64,000 nucleotides of DNA from Atlantibacter sp. RC6 (GTDB lineage: Bacteria > Pseudomonadota > Gammaproteobacteria > Enterobacterales > Enterobacteriaceae), in the NCBI RefSeq assembly GCF_014193285.1, contig NZ_JACHZE010000005.1:186001-250000 (forward strand). The letters are read 5' to 3'. Positions within the stretch are counted from its first letter, which is position 1. Every line of letters starts with the position of its first letter. The notes beneath the pieces were generated by a model. The model made no database searches. It was not told the origin of the DNA and saw only the letters and a program-made list of their open reading frames with translations. A program made the position numbers and the translations under genes. Below are positions 16,497 to 25,700 of the stretch, in pieces.

Positions 16497-17806
16497 GTAA
16501 ATCCAATAAGATGGGCGTGGTGCCGCTCACAATATTGACCATGGTGAACATGATGGGCTCCGGCATCATCATGCTGCCCACCAAGCTGGCCGAAGTGGGA
16601 ACGATTTCGATTATCTCCTGGCTGGTGACGGCGTTAGGGTCGATGGCGCTGGCCTGGGCCTTTGCCAAATGCGGGATGTTCAGCCGCAAATCCGGTGGTA
16701 TGGGCGGGTATGCCGAATACGCGTTCGGTAAATCTGGCAACTTTATGGCTAACTATACCTACGGGGTGTCGCTGCTGATCGCTAACGTGGCGATTGCGAT
16801 TTCCGCAGTGGGTTATGGTAGCGAACTGTTCGGCGCAACGCTCAGCCCGGTACAGATCGGTATCGCCACTATCTGCGTGCTGTGGATTTGCACCGTCGCC
16901 AACTTCGGCGGCGCGCGCATCACCGGGCAAATCAGCGGCATTACCGTGTGGGGCGTGATCATTCCGGTGGTCGGTCTGTCGGTGATTGGCTGGTTCTGGT
17001 TCAGCCCGTCGATGTATACCGAATCGTGGAACCCGCACAACGTGCCGTTCTTTGATGCCGTGGGCTCGTCCATCGCCATGACGTTGTGGGCATTTTTAGG
17101 GCTGGAATCTGCCTGTGCTAACACCGAAGTGGTGGAAAACCCGGAACGCAACGTGCCGATCGCGGTACTGGGCGGGACGCTGGGCGCGGCGGTGATCTAC
17201 ATCGTCTCGACCAACGTAATCGCCGGGATTGTGCCGAACATGGACCTGGCACACTCCACCGCGCCGTTCGGGCTGGCCTTTGCGCAAATGTTTACCCCGA
17301 CCGTGGGTAAAGTCATCATGGGCCTGATGGTCATGTCCTGCTGCGGCTCGCTGCTTGGCTGGCAATTTACCATTGCCCAGGTGTTTAAATCTTCGGCGGA
17401 TGAAGGTTACTTCCCGAAAATCTTCTCAAAAGTGTCTAAAGCCGATGCGCCGGTTAAAGGCATGCTGACTATCGTGATCTTCCAGAGCGTGCTGGCGCTG
17501 ATGACCATCAGCCCGTCGTTGAATAACCAGTTCAACGTGCTGGTAAACCTGGCGGTTGTCACCAACATCATTCCGTACATCCTGTCGATGGCGGCGCTGG
17601 TGATTATCCAGAAGGTAGCGAAAGTCGATCCAGGCAAGGCGAAAATGGCGAACTTTGTGGCGCTGATTGGGGCGATTTACAGCTTCTACGCGCTCTACTC
17701 CTCTGGTTCCGAAGCGATGCTGTATGGCGCTATCGTGACCTTTATGGGCTGGACGCTGTACGGGCTGGTATCTCCGCGCTTTGAACTGACTAATAAACAT
17801 AGCTAG
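16493..17806 (+). CDS. potE: Putrescine/ornithine antiporter PotE
   Basis: A 437-residue APC-superfamily inner-membrane transporter with 12 predicted helices. It exchanges external ornithine for the putrescine made by SpeF. Family features: VVPLTILTMVNMMGSGII at the N-terminus and GLESACANTEVVENPERNVP in the middle. I start at ATG 16493, inside the speF stop, giving MSKSNKMGVV. A hairpin terminator lies between potE and the convergent pgm. Confidence 0.97.
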   Translation: MSKSNKMGVVPLTILTMVNMMGSGIIMLPTKLAEVGTISIISWLVTALGSMALAWAFAKCGMFSRKSGGMGGYAEYAFGKSGNFMANYTYGVSLLIANVAIAISAVGYGSELFGATLSPVQIGIATICVLWICTVANFGGARITGQISGITVWGVIIPVVGLSVIGWFWFSPSMYTESWNPHNVPFFDAVGSSIAMTLWAFLGLESACANTEVVENPERNVPIAVLGGTLGAAVIYIVSTNVIAGIVPNMDLAHSTAPFGLAFAQMFTPTVGKVIMGLMVMSCCGSLLGWQFTIAQVFKSSADEGYFPKIFSKVSKADAPVKGMLTIVIFQSVLALMTISPSLNNQFNVLVNLAVVTNIIPYILSMAALVIIQKVAKVDPGKAKMANFVALIGAIYSFYALYSSGSEAMLYGAIVTFMGWTLYGLVSPRFELTNKHS

Positions 17807-17826
17807 TTGAATTTGCCGCAGTAAAA

Positions 17827-17850
17827 AAGGGAGCCGAGGCTCCCTTTTCT
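17827..17850. terminator. Bidirectional terminator between potE and pgm
   Basis: AAGGGAGC at 17827-17834 pairs with GCTCCCTT at 17839-17846, with A and T tracts on both sides, so it can end transcription of both convergent genes. Confidence 0.85.
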
Positions 17851-17862
17851 GTTGACTTAATT

Positions 17863-19503
17863 TCAGGCGTTTTTCAGAACTTCGCTGACAATTTCCACCG
17901 CTTCTTTTTCGATCTGCGCGCGGTGTTCTGCGCCGAGGAAGCTTTCACAGTAGATTTTGTAGGCATCTTCCGTTCCGGAAGGACGCGCTGCGAACCAGCC
18001 GTTGTCGGTCATCACCTTCAGGCCGCCAATCGATGCGCCATTGCCCGGCGCGGCAGTTAAACGCGCGGTGATCGGATCGCCTGCCAGGGTGCTGGCGCTG
18101 ACCATCTCTGGAGAGAGTTTAGACAGCGCGGCTTTCTGCGCGGAAGTCGCGGACGCCTGTAGACGGTTGTAGCTCGGCGCGCCGAAGCGCGCAGCCAGTT
18201 CGTCATAGTGCTGCTGCGGGTTTTTACCGGTGACGGCGGTGATTTCCGCCGCCAGCAGGCACATGATGATGCCGTCTTTATCGGTGGACCACGGGGTGCC
18301 GTCGAAGCGCAGGAACGACGCGCCGGCGCTCTCTTCGCCGCCAAAGCCGAAGCTGCCGTCAAACAGGCCATCAACGAACCACTTAAAGCCCACCGGCACT
18401 TCAACCAGTTTGCGGCCCAAGTCGTTGACCACGCGGTCGATCATTGCGGAGGAGACCAGGGTTTTGCCCACCGCGACCTCTTTGCCCCACTGCGGACGAT
18501 GCTGGAACAGATAGTTAATGGCGACGGCCAGATAATGGTTCGGATTCATCAGCCCTGCCGGCGTGACAATACCGTGACGGTCATAATCCGGGTCGTTAGC
18601 AAACGCCAGATCGAATTTGTCACGCAGCGCCAGCAGGCCCGCCATCGCGCATTCGGAGGAGCAGTCCATGCGGATCGCGCCGTCTTTATCCAGATGCATA
18701 AAGCGGAAAGTCTGATCGACGTGATCGTTAACGATGGTCAGGTTTAAATTGTAGTGTTCGGCGATGCGTTTCCAGTATTCGATACCGGAACCGCCCAGAG
18801 GATCGACGCCCAGCGTCAGGCCCGCTTTCTGAATGGCCGCCATGTCGACGATATCCGCCAGTCCTTCAACAAAAGGCTGCACCAGATCTTTGGCGGTGAT
18901 GTGGCCGCTGGCCCAGGCTTCATCCAGCGAAACGCGCTTCACCGACGCCAGGCCTTCCGCCAGCAGCGCATTGGCACGATCTTCCACCACTTTGGTGACG
19001 TTGGTATCAGCCGGGCCACCGTTGGGCGGATTGTATTTGATGCCGCCATCTTCCGGCGGGTTATGGGACGGGGTGATCACAATCCCATCGGCCTGTTTTC
19101 CGCCCTGGCGGTTGTGCACCAGAATGGCGTTAGACACCGCCGGAGTCGGGGTATAGCCGTTATCTTCCTGAACGATCACATCCACGCCATTAGCGGCCAG
19201 CACTTCCAGTACCGAGATAAACGCCGGTTCGGAAAGCGCGTGGGTGTCTTTACCCACAAAGCAGGGACCGGTAACGCCATTTTTGGCGCGCTCTTCGGCA
19301 ATGGCCTGGGCGATCGCCAGGATATGCGGCTCGTTGAAGCTATGGCGCGCCGCGCTACCGCGGTGGCCGGAAGTCCCGAATTTCACCGCATGCTCACTGT
19401 TCCCCGGCTGCGGTTTCAGCACGTAATATTGTGCCGTGAGTTGGGCAACATTAATCAAATCACGCTGTTGTGCAGGCTGCCCCGCACGGTTATGAATTGC
19501 CAT
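17863..19503 (-). CDS. pgm: Phosphoglucomutase (alpha-D-glucose)
   Basis: Interconverts glucose 1-phosphate and glucose 6-phosphate, linking glycolysis with glycogen, galactose and envelope-sugar pathways. The 546-residue protein shows the catalytic phosphoserine loop [12 protein letters not shown], metal-binding [10 protein letters not shown] and sugar-binding GGEESAGAS. The start ATG 19503 gives [16 protein letters not shown] as in E. coli; a longer reading to 19524 is unlikely. seqA ends 24 bases upstream, as in E. coli, and the two are usually co-transcribed. Confidence 0.97.
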   Translation of the reverse strand: MAIHNRAGQPAQQRDLINVAQLTAQYYVLKPQPGNSEHAVKFGTSGHRGSAARHSFNEPHILAIAQAIAEERAKNGVTGPCFVGKDTHALSEPAFISVLEVLAANGVDVIVQEDNGYTPTPAVSNAILVHNRQGGKQADGIVITPSHNPPEDGGIKYNPPNGGPADTNVTKVVEDRANALLAEGLASVKRVSLDEAWASGHITAKDLVQPFVEGLADIVDMAAIQKAGLTLGVDPLGGSGIEYWKRIAEHYNLNLTIVNDHVDQTFRFMHLDKDGAIRMDCSSECAMAGLLALRDKFDLAFANDPDYDRHGIVTPAGLMNPNHYLAVAINYLFQHRPQWGKEVAVGKTLVSSAMIDRVVNDLGRKLVEVPVGFKWFVDGLFDGSFGFGGEESAGASFLRFDGTPWSTDKDGIIMCLLAAEITAVTGKNPQQHYDELAARFGAPSYNRLQASATSAQKAALSKLSPEMVSASTLAGDPITARLTAAPGNGASIGGLKVMTDNGWFAARPSGTEDAYKIYCESFLGAEHRAQIEKEAVEIVSEVLKNA

Positions 19504-19527
19504 GGCCTGGTCCTTTTGACGCATTAG

Positions 19528-20070
19528 TTAAATGGTGCCGCAAACCTTTTCAATCAATTCCGCCGGGAACTGCATTGACTGCATGATGTGTTCAATCATG
19601 CTGCATTTACGACCGGTATTGGTGTTGGTAATCACCCAGTATGGCGTACCTGGCACATGTTTGGGTTTGGTTTGATTACCGCTCTGCAAAAGCGTTTGCT
19701 GATCGCCCGCAAAATAGACGCGGGTGCGGCCATGCAACGACTCGGTGGCATCGGCGAACGCTTTTGGATCCAGTGTATAGAGTGTAGACAGCACCAGCAT
19801 GAAACGGTTGACGGCACGCTTCTGCTCCGCGTATTCGTCAGAAAGCAGCAGCTCGCGCACAGCGCGTACACGATCTTTGGGGTTGTTGGCGGGGTTCTGT
19901 TCCATCACGGCGACGGTCGCGCTGCTCTCTTTTGCCGGTTTTTCGGCCTGCGGTTGCGCGGGGTTGAATTTCAGCATGCGACGCAAAATGTCGGACGCGC
20001 TTTCACCAATGTGCTGGGTGTGGCTCGCGATATAGCGATAAAGGTCGTCATCAACTTCAATCGTTTTCAT
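19528..20070 (-). CDS. seqA: SeqA, negative modulator of replication initiation
   Basis: Binds hemimethylated GATC sites, sequesters oriC and the dnaA promoter, and organises newly replicated DNA. The 180-residue protein has the N-terminal oligomerisation domain MKTIEVDDDLYRYIASHTQ, a linker of about 50 residues and the C-terminal DNA-binding domain with SLHGRTRVYFAGDQ and PYWVITNTNTGRK. The start ATG 20070 matches E. coli SeqA (about 181 residues). It is divergent from ybfF and lies just upstream of pgm. Confidence 0.97.
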   Translation of the reverse strand: MKTIEVDDDLYRYIASHTQHIGESASDILRRMLKFNPAQPQAEKPAKESSATVAVMEQNPANNPKDRVRAVRELLLSDEYAEQKRAVNRFMLVLSTLYTLDPKAFADATESLHGRTRVYFAGDQQTLLQSGNQTKPKHVPGTPYWVITNTNTGRKCSMIEHIMQSMQFPAELIEKVCGTI

Positions 20071-20251
20071 TTTAATCCAGTGCGATGTCTTTCTGAATAC
20101 AAATCGTTGGGAGTATAGGATCAAACCCCAACAGCGGATAGCGTCAAGCCAGGGTGGCGGCAAAAGTCAGATTTAACTGGATCTTGCGACCGGGCGGCAG
20201 AATGTTCAACATAATACCCTAACCTGACACCTGCAAAAAAAGAACTTTGCC

Positions 20252-21019
20252 ATGAAATTACATACCCGAGTGCAATCTGCACAACAATCGCATAACACCT
20301 CACCGATCGTGCTGGTTCACGGTCTGTTCGGCAGCCTCGATAACCTTGGCGTGCTGGCGCGCGAACTGATCGGCGATTTTGACGTTGTCCAGGTGGATAT
20401 GCGCAACCACGGGTTATCGCCGCGCAGCGATGTCATGACTTATCCGGCCATGGCCCAGGATCTGATTGATACACTTGATGCACTGAGTATCGACAAAGCC
20501 ACCTTTATCGGCCACTCCATGGGGGGCAAAGCGGTAATGGCGGCAACCAACATCGCGCCGCAACGCATCGATAAACTGGTGGCGATCGATATTGCGCCCG
20601 TAGATTACCAGGTGCGGCGGCACGATGAGATTTTCGCTGCGATCAATGCGGTCACTGACGCAGGCATTACCTCGCGCCAGGAGGCGACGGCGCTGATGCG
20701 CGAGCATATCCCGGAAGACGGTGTGATTCAGTTCCTGTTAAAGTCATTCGCCTCGGGCGAATGGCGCTTCAACGTGCCGGTCCTGTGGGATCAATATTCA
20801 CATATTGTCGGCTGGGAAACGGTGCCCGCCTGGGATCATCCCGCGCTGTTTATTCGCGGTGGCAATTCGCCGTATGTGGATGAAACCCATCGCGACGCGC
20901 TGCTGGCTCAATTCCCCCAGGCGCGAGCGCACGTGGTGGCTGGCGCGGGTCACTGGGTTCATGCTGAAAAACCGCAGGCCGTGGTGCGGGCCATCCGCCG
21001 CTACCTCGATGCCGAGTGA
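20252..21019 (+). CDS. ybfF: Alpha/beta-hydrolase (esterase) YbfF
   Basis: A 255-residue cytoplasmic alpha/beta-hydrolase with esterase activity on acyl-CoA and short-chain esters described for E. coli YbfF. The oxyanion region is HGLFGSLDNLG, the nucleophile serine is in GHSMGGKAVM (about residue 89), and the catalytic histidine is in GAGHWVHAEKP near the C-terminus. Start ATG 20252 is in the gap shared with divergent seqA. ybfE follows on the same strand. Confidence 0.94.
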   Translation: MKLHTRVQSAQQSHNTSPIVLVHGLFGSLDNLGVLARELIGDFDVVQVDMRNHGLSPRSDVMTYPAMAQDLIDTLDALSIDKATFIGHSMGGKAVMAATNIAPQRIDKLVAIDIAPVDYQVRRHDEIFAAINAVTDAGITSRQEATALMREHIPEDGVIQFLLKSFASGEWRFNVPVLWDQYSHIVGWETVPAWDHPALFIRGGNSPYVDETHRDALLAQFPQARAHVVAGAGHWVHAEKPQAVVRAIRRYLDAE

Positions 21020-21161
21020 CAAGCTGGTTAAAAAGAGAGCGGCTGATAAGTGAGAGTGCCGTTAACGCGTTGGCGCGCCGGATTCCCTCATGTATGATGG
21101 CGCGCTTAACTGCATCCGAGCCCCGCTCCTGCACCCTGTTTTCCCTGTCAAAACGCGCATT

Positions 21162-21443
21162 ATGGCCAAAGAACAAACGGACCGTACGACATTAGATCTG
21201 TTCTCGGACGAACGCCGCCCGGGCAGACCCAAAACTAACCCGCTGTCACGCGACGAACAGCTACGCATCAATAAGCGTAACCAGTTAAAGCGTGACAAAG
21301 TGCGTGGGCTCAAGCGCGTTGAGCTCAAACTTAACGCTGAAGCGGTTGAGGCGCTCAACATGCTGGCGGAAGCCCGCAATATTAGCCGCAGCGAATTAAT
21401 CGAAGATATTCTGCTGTCCCAGCTCGCCGCCCTCAAGGACTGA
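21162..21443 (+). CDS. ybfE: LexA-regulated ribbon-helix-helix-like protein YbfE
   Basis: A 93-residue basic protein matching YbfE (97 residues in E. coli): RRPGRPKTNPLSRDEQLRIN at the N-terminus and a C-terminal segment with AEARNISRSELIEDILL that looks like a ribbon-helix-helix motif. In E. coli it belongs to the SOS (LexA) regulon; here only a degenerate CTG-N10-GAG (21024-21039) is seen upstream, so SOS control is uncertain. I start at ATG 21162; an in-frame ATG at 21090 would add 24 unconserved residues. Function unknown. Confidence 0.88.
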   Translation: MAKEQTDRTTLDLFSDERRPGRPKTNPLSRDEQLRINKRNQLKRDKVRGLKRVELKLNAEAVEALNMLAEARNISRSELIEDILLSQLAALKD

Positions 21444-21593
21444 GAGTTATCTAAAAAAAACGGCGCGATGTAGCAGACTGTGCACATGGCCGTGATAGAG
21501 ATTTCCGCCTGCTAGTCTGTTCTGCTATGATTGCCCTATCTGTAGGCTTTTTGCCTCAACCATCTCATTAAGTTTCAAGAGGTTATTTTACTC

Positions 21594-22124
21594 ATGGCAA
21601 TCGTAGGCATTTTCTTCGGCAGCGATACCGGCAATACTGAAAATATCGCAAAAATGATTCAAAAACAGCTTGGTAAAGATGTGGCTGAAGTGCGTGATAT
21701 TGCTAAAAGCAGCAAAGAAGACCTCGAAAGTTTTGATATTCTGCTGTTAGGCATCCCGACCTGGTACTACGGCGAAGCGCAGTGCGACTGGGATGACTTC
21801 TTCCCTACCCTCGAAGAGATCGATTTCAATAATAAACTGGTGGCCCTGTTTGGCTGTGGCGATCAGGAAGACTACGCGGAATATTTCTGTGATGCGCTGG
21901 GCACCATGCGCGACATTATCGAACCGCGCGGCGCAACCATTGTTGGCCACTGGCCGACCGAAGGTTACCACTTTGAAGCCTCTAAAGGTCTGGCGGATGA
22001 CGATCACTTCCTGGGTTTAGCTATCGATGAAGATCGCCAGCCAGAACTCACCGCCGAACGCGTTGAAAAATGGGTCAAACAGGTTTCTGAAGAGCTGCAT
22101 CTGCAGGACATCATCAACGCCTGA
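21594..22124 (+). CDS. fldA: Flavodoxin 1
   Basis: A 176-residue FMN-binding electron carrier, essential in E. coli. It feeds electrons to IspG/IspH, biotin synthase, MetH reactivation and pyruvate formate-lyase activase. The phosphate-binding loop [12 protein letters not shown] is near the N-terminus, with [16 protein letters not shown] and [13 protein letters not shown] forming the FMN site. Start ATG 21594 follows an AAGAGG ribosome site. A terminator hairpin follows, then fur, the usual enterobacterial order. Confidence 0.97.
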   Translation: MAIVGIFFGSDTGNTENIAKMIQKQLGKDVAEVRDIAKSSKEDLESFDILLLGIPTWYYGEAQCDWDDFFPTLEEIDFNNKLVALFGCGDQEDYAEYFCDALGTMRDIIEPRGATIVGHWPTEGYHFEASKGLADDDHFLGLAIDEDRQPELTAERVEKWVKQVSEELHLQDIINA

Positions 22125-22134
22125 TGAACCCGGG

Positions 22135-22160
22135 CGCTAAATGCGTTAGCGCTTTTTTCT
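22135..22160 (+). terminator. Intrinsic terminator after fldA
   Basis: GCGCTAA (22135-22141) pairs with TTAGCGC (22147-22153), followed by six T. Some read-through into fur is known in E. coli. Confidence 0.85.
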
Positions 22161-22416
22161 GCCATTGATAGGCAAAAGCGATAAAAATAATTGCTACAAA
22201 TTTTTAACTTTTGCCTACAGACCTGTACAATACATGCCTTACGCATCGGGTGATTTTGCAACAAATGCAGGCCGCGCCACGATTTTGGGCATTTTTTAGC
22301 AAGGCTGTTGCAGTTTTCATTTAGGCATGGCAGTTCTATAATGAAACGCATAATGCCTTGCATTCGATCTCTTGCTCCCTGAGGAGCGAATCGTTACGTA
22401 ACAGGACAAATTCCGC

Positions 22417-22869
22417 ATGACTGACAACAATACCGCATTGAAGAAAGCTGGCCTGAAAGTCACGCTTCCGAGGTTAAAAATCCTCGAAGTGTTGCAGGGG
22501 CCGGACAACCACCATGTCAGTGCGGAAGATTTATACAAGCGCTTGATCGACATGGGCGAAGAGATTGGTTTAGCGACGGTTTACCGTGTGCTGAACCAGT
22601 TCGATGATGCTGGCATCGTCACGCGTCATAATTTCGAAGGCGGTAAATCGGTTTTCGAACTGACCCAACAGCATCATCATGATCACCTCATTTGCCTGGA
22701 TTGCGGCAAAGTGATTGAATTTAGCGATGATTCAATCGAAGCGCGCCAGCGTGAAATTGCGTCCCGCCATGGTATTCGCTTAACGAATCATAGCCTGTAT
22801 CTGTATGGGCATTGTGCTGAAGGCGATTGCCGCGAAGACGAAAATGCGCATGAGATCGCGGAAAAATAA
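22417..22869 (+). CDS. fur: Ferric uptake regulator Fur
   Basis: The global iron-responsive repressor, 150 residues. N-terminal winged helix with LPRLKILEVLQGPDNHHVSA and GLATVYRVLNQFDDAGIV. The metal-binding region has QQHHHDHLICLDCGKV, with Cys93 and Cys96-type ligands in CLDC, and a C-terminal CxxxxC in CAEGDCRED. Start ATG 22417 (MTDNNTALKKAG) has CAGGA upstream. In E. coli a short leader ORF (uof) couples fur to RyhB; only a 13-codon candidate (22341-22382) is visible here and I do not call it. Confidence 0.97.
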   Translation: MTDNNTALKKAGLKVTLPRLKILEVLQGPDNHHVSAEDLYKRLIDMGEEIGLATVYRVLNQFDDAGIVTRHNFEGGKSVFELTQQHHHDHLICLDCGKVIEFSDDSIEARQREIASRHGIRLTNHSLYLYGHCAEGDCREDENAHEIAEK

Positions 22870-23171
22870 ATTTTTCCAGAATCATGAATTCCAGTAAAAG
22901 CCGACTAATGTCGGTTTTTTTATGTCTCAAATTCCAATAAAGTAATTATCAATTCTTGCTAAATAAAGGATCATTTAAGTAAATCCTGTAATGACTAAAA
23001 TAAGGAAATTATGTTTTAAGAATATATCAAAAAGCATTTAAATCAACTGGTTATAATATATTTTCCCGCCAATTATCAAGATGACCTGTTTGTTTGATTG
23101 CGGTTTAAAAAAACCATCCTTTAAAATAGTGAGCAACATCACATTCGATAAGATAAATCTGGTTAACCGCT
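22870..23171. other. AT-rich gap between fur and the regulator gene
   Basis: 302 bases with no credible gene. Near the left end a hairpin, AAAAGCCGAC ... GTCGGTTTTTTT (about 22895-22922), is the likely fur terminator. The remainder is strongly AT-rich, unlike the flanking core genes. This is the position of chiQ/chiP in E. coli; no remnant of them is recognisable. Confidence 0.7.
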
Positions 23172-23786
23172 ATGACATTACCGCAGAAACCTCTCGCTGA
23201 ATTATATCGCTTAGCGGATTTATTCACTGACTATAACAAACTTACACGCGTTGAAAGATATACCTTAATACCGATAAAATCGCATACCGTTACGCTAATT
23301 CATGGCGGGCAGTTCTCAATCATTCGCAGCAGCGACAGACTATTACTGGAAAAGCAAACAGCCCCGGCGCTATATGGGTTAAGCGGCAACCCCCGTAGTT
23401 TGTCCTACCTGCGTATTTATGCCGATACACAGTGCCACTTCCAATTAGTGCCTCTGGATAACTTTATGCAGCGCCTTGAAGAGCATCAAGCGCTGAACTT
23501 AATTCCCTCCATTTTGTCCTGGCATATTGAATGCTTACTTTATCGGGATGAGATGATGATGGGCCGAAATAGCTATCAAATGATTAAGGGAAACATTCAG
23601 CACCTTAATCAACTGGATGAGTTTATGCGGGCAAAAATCAACGTGGCGGATTTTATCGTCAAACGAACCAATTTATCTCGCAGTATCGTCATGAAAGTGT
23701 TATCCGCGATGCGCGCTAAAAATCACATTGACGTTAAAAGAGGCAAATTGCTGTCGGTCAATCAGTTGCCAGAAAAATTAAGTTGA
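23172..23786 (+). CDS. Putative transcriptional regulator, YaiV/IprA-like
   Basis: A 204-residue protein of the CRP-like plan. The N-terminal half (about 1-120) looks like a cyclic-nucleotide-binding-type beta barrel without recognisable ligand residues (HTVTLIHGGQFSIIRS, ALYGLSGNP). The C-terminal part (about 150-204) holds a helix-turn-helix, VADFIVKRTNLSRSIVMKVL then SAMRAKNHIDVKRGKL. This resembles the YaiV/IprA group of small enterobacterial regulators; the assignment is tentative. The gene is AT-rich and stands alone between fur and glnS, replacing E. coli chiPQ. Target and signal are unknown. Confidence 0.65.
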   Translation: MTLPQKPLAELYRLADLFTDYNKLTRVERYTLIPIKSHTVTLIHGGQFSIIRSSDRLLLEKQTAPALYGLSGNPRSLSYLRIYADTQCHFQLVPLDNFMQRLEEHQALNLIPSILSWHIECLLYRDEMMMGRNSYQMIKGNIQHLNQLDEFMRAKINVADFIVKRTNLSRSIVMKVLSAMRAKNHIDVKRGKLLSVNQLPEKLS

Positions 23787-23820
23787 TACAGGCAGTCATC
23801 TCCTACGGATTTCCTCCAAA

Positions 23821-23849
23821 AAAAACGCCGCATTACGCGGCGTTTTTCA
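23821..23849. terminator. Bidirectional terminator between the regulator and glnS
   Basis: CGCCGC (23826-23831) pairs with GCGGCG (23837-23842), flanked by A5 and T5 tracts, serving both convergent genes. Confidence 0.85.
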
Positions 23850-23856
23850 TGACAGG

Positions 23857-25524
23857 TTATTCCCCGATTTTCGCCCAGGTATCGCGTAACCCTACGGTAC
23901 GGTTGAATACCAAATGCTCAGAGGTGGAATACTTGCTGTCGAGGCAGAAATATCCTTCACGCTCAAACTGCAGCGCCTTGCCCATCTCCGCATTTTGCAG
24001 GCTCGGCTCACCAAAGCCCTGTTTGATGACCAGCGATTCCGGATTAATGGTCGACAGGAAATCTTCCGCTGCGCCAGGGTTCGGCACGCTAAACAGACGA
24101 TCGTACAAACGAATTTCAATCGGCAGCGCATGGCTGGCGCTTACCCAGTGGATCACGCCTTTCACTTTACGGCCATCCGCCGGATCTTTGCTCAGCGTTT
24201 CCGCGTCGTAGCTACAGAAGATAGTGGTGATATTGCCTTCAGCATCTTTCTCTACACGCTCAGCTTTGATGACATAAGCATTACGCAGGCGCACTTCTTT
24301 ACCCAGCACCAGACGCTTGTACTGCTTGTTGGCTTCTTCACGGAAGTCAGCGCGGTCGATCCACACTTCGCCACTGAACGGCACGTCGCGGCTGCCCATT
24401 TCCGGCTTGTTCGGGTGGTTCGGCATCGCAACGATTTCACTCTGGCCTTGCGGGTAGTTCTCGATCACCAGTTTCACCGGGTCGATAACCGCCATCGCGC
24501 GCGGGGCGTTCTCGTTGAGATCTTCGCGGATGCAGGCTTCCAGCGCAGCCATTTCTACCGTGTTGTCCTGCTTGGTCACGCCGATGCGTTTGCAGAATTC
24601 ACGGATAGAGGCAGCGGTATAACCGCGGCGACGCAGACCTGAAATGGTAGGCATACGCGGGTCATCCCAGCCTTCGACGATCTTTTCCGTCACCAGCAGA
24701 TTGAGTTTGCGCTTGGACATGATCGCATACTCAAGATTCAGGCGAGAAAACTCGTACTGACGCGGATGAACCGGGATGGTGATGTTATCCAGTACCCAGT
24801 CATACAGGCGGCGGTTGTCCTGGAATTCCAGGGTACACAGCGAATGGGTGATACCTTCCAGCGCATCAGAGATGCAGTGGGTAAAGTCGTACATCGGGTA
24901 GATGCACCACTTGCTGCCGGTCTGGTGATGGTCGGCAAATTTAATCCGGTAAATCACCGGGTCGCGCATCACGATAAACGGCGACGCCATATCGATTTTC
25001 GCGCGCAGGCAGGCTTTCCCTTCTTCAAAGCCACCGGTACGCATTTTTTCGAACAGCGCGAGGTTTTCTTCCACGCTGCGATCGCGGAACGGGCTATTTT
25101 TACCCGGCTGCGTCAGAGTGCCGCGATATTCACGAATTTGCTCTGGTGAGAGTTCGTCAACATAGGCCAGGCCTTTGTTGATCAGCTCAACGGCATACTG
25201 ATGCAGCGCGTCGAAATAGTCAGAGGAATAACGCACGTCTCCTGACCACTGGAAACCTAACCACTGGACGTCGTTCTTGATGGAATCAACGTATTCGATA
25301 TCTTCTTTTACCGGGTTAGTGTCATCGAAACGCAGATTGCACTGGCCCTGATAATCTTTGGCGATGCCAAAGTTCAGGCAGATCGATTTTGCATGGCCAA
25401 TATGCAAATAACCGTTCGGCTCAGGCGGGAAACGGGTATAAACAGTGGAGTGTTTTCCACTGGCCAAATCTTCATCAATGATTTGGCGAATAAAGTTAGT
25501 CGGGCGGGCTTCAGCCTCACTCAT
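23857..25524 (-). CDS. glnS: Glutaminyl-tRNA synthetase
   Basis: Class I aminoacyl-tRNA synthetase that charges tRNA-Gln, essential in this lineage. 555 residues, with [16 protein letters not shown] (HIGH motif, about residues 34-49) and the KMSKS-equivalent IMSKRKL. ATG 25524 gives [15 protein letters not shown] and the E. coli length; the longer reading from 25548 is unlikely. Its four gene-encoded substrates (two UUG and two CUG tRNA-Gln) lie in the tRNA operon at 34465-34948. Confidence 0.98.
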   Translation of the reverse strand: MSEAEARPTNFIRQIIDEDLASGKHSTVYTRFPPEPNGYLHIGHAKSICLNFGIAKDYQGQCNLRFDDTNPVKEDIEYVDSIKNDVQWLGFQWSGDVRYSSDYFDALHQYAVELINKGLAYVDELSPEQIREYRGTLTQPGKNSPFRDRSVEENLALFEKMRTGGFEEGKACLRAKIDMASPFIVMRDPVIYRIKFADHHQTGSKWCIYPMYDFTHCISDALEGITHSLCTLEFQDNRRLYDWVLDNITIPVHPRQYEFSRLNLEYAIMSKRKLNLLVTEKIVEGWDDPRMPTISGLRRRGYTAASIREFCKRIGVTKQDNTVEMAALEACIREDLNENAPRAMAVIDPVKLVIENYPQGQSEIVAMPNHPNKPEMGSRDVPFSGEVWIDRADFREEANKQYKRLVLGKEVRLRNAYVIKAERVEKDAEGNITTIFCSYDAETLSKDPADGRKVKGVIHWVSASHALPIEIRLYDRLFSVPNPGAAEDFLSTINPESLVIKQGFGEPSLQNAEMGKALQFEREGYFCLDSKYSTSEHLVFNRTVGLRDTWAKIGE

Positions 25525-25643
25525 CGCACATTCCTCAAAGCTTCGCAAAATAGATAACGGTGAATGATCTTATAACCTAAGACGGGACACAACCCTTAGT
25601 TGCACAAAAACACAATTACCGCTGCGTTGCGGCGATTTTGCAT

Positions 25644-25675
25644 AAAAAAAGCGGCGGAATTCTCTTCCGCCGCTT
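25644..25675 (-). terminator. Intrinsic terminator of nagE
   Basis: GCGGCGGAA (25651-25659) pairs with TTCCGCCGC (25665-25673); on the minus strand it is followed by a run of seven U. Confidence 0.88.
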
Positions 25676-25700
25676 AAGGCAACCTGTTACTCAGGAGCGA

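Noticed and set aside
20121-20303. 60-codon minus-strand ORF in the seqA-ybfF gap
   Set aside because: Covers the divergent promoters and the ybfF start; no coding signature.
22341-22382. uof-like leader ORF upstream of fur
   Set aside because: Only 13 codons (MKRIMPCIRSLAP) and not clearly the E. coli uof sequence; possible but too weak to call.
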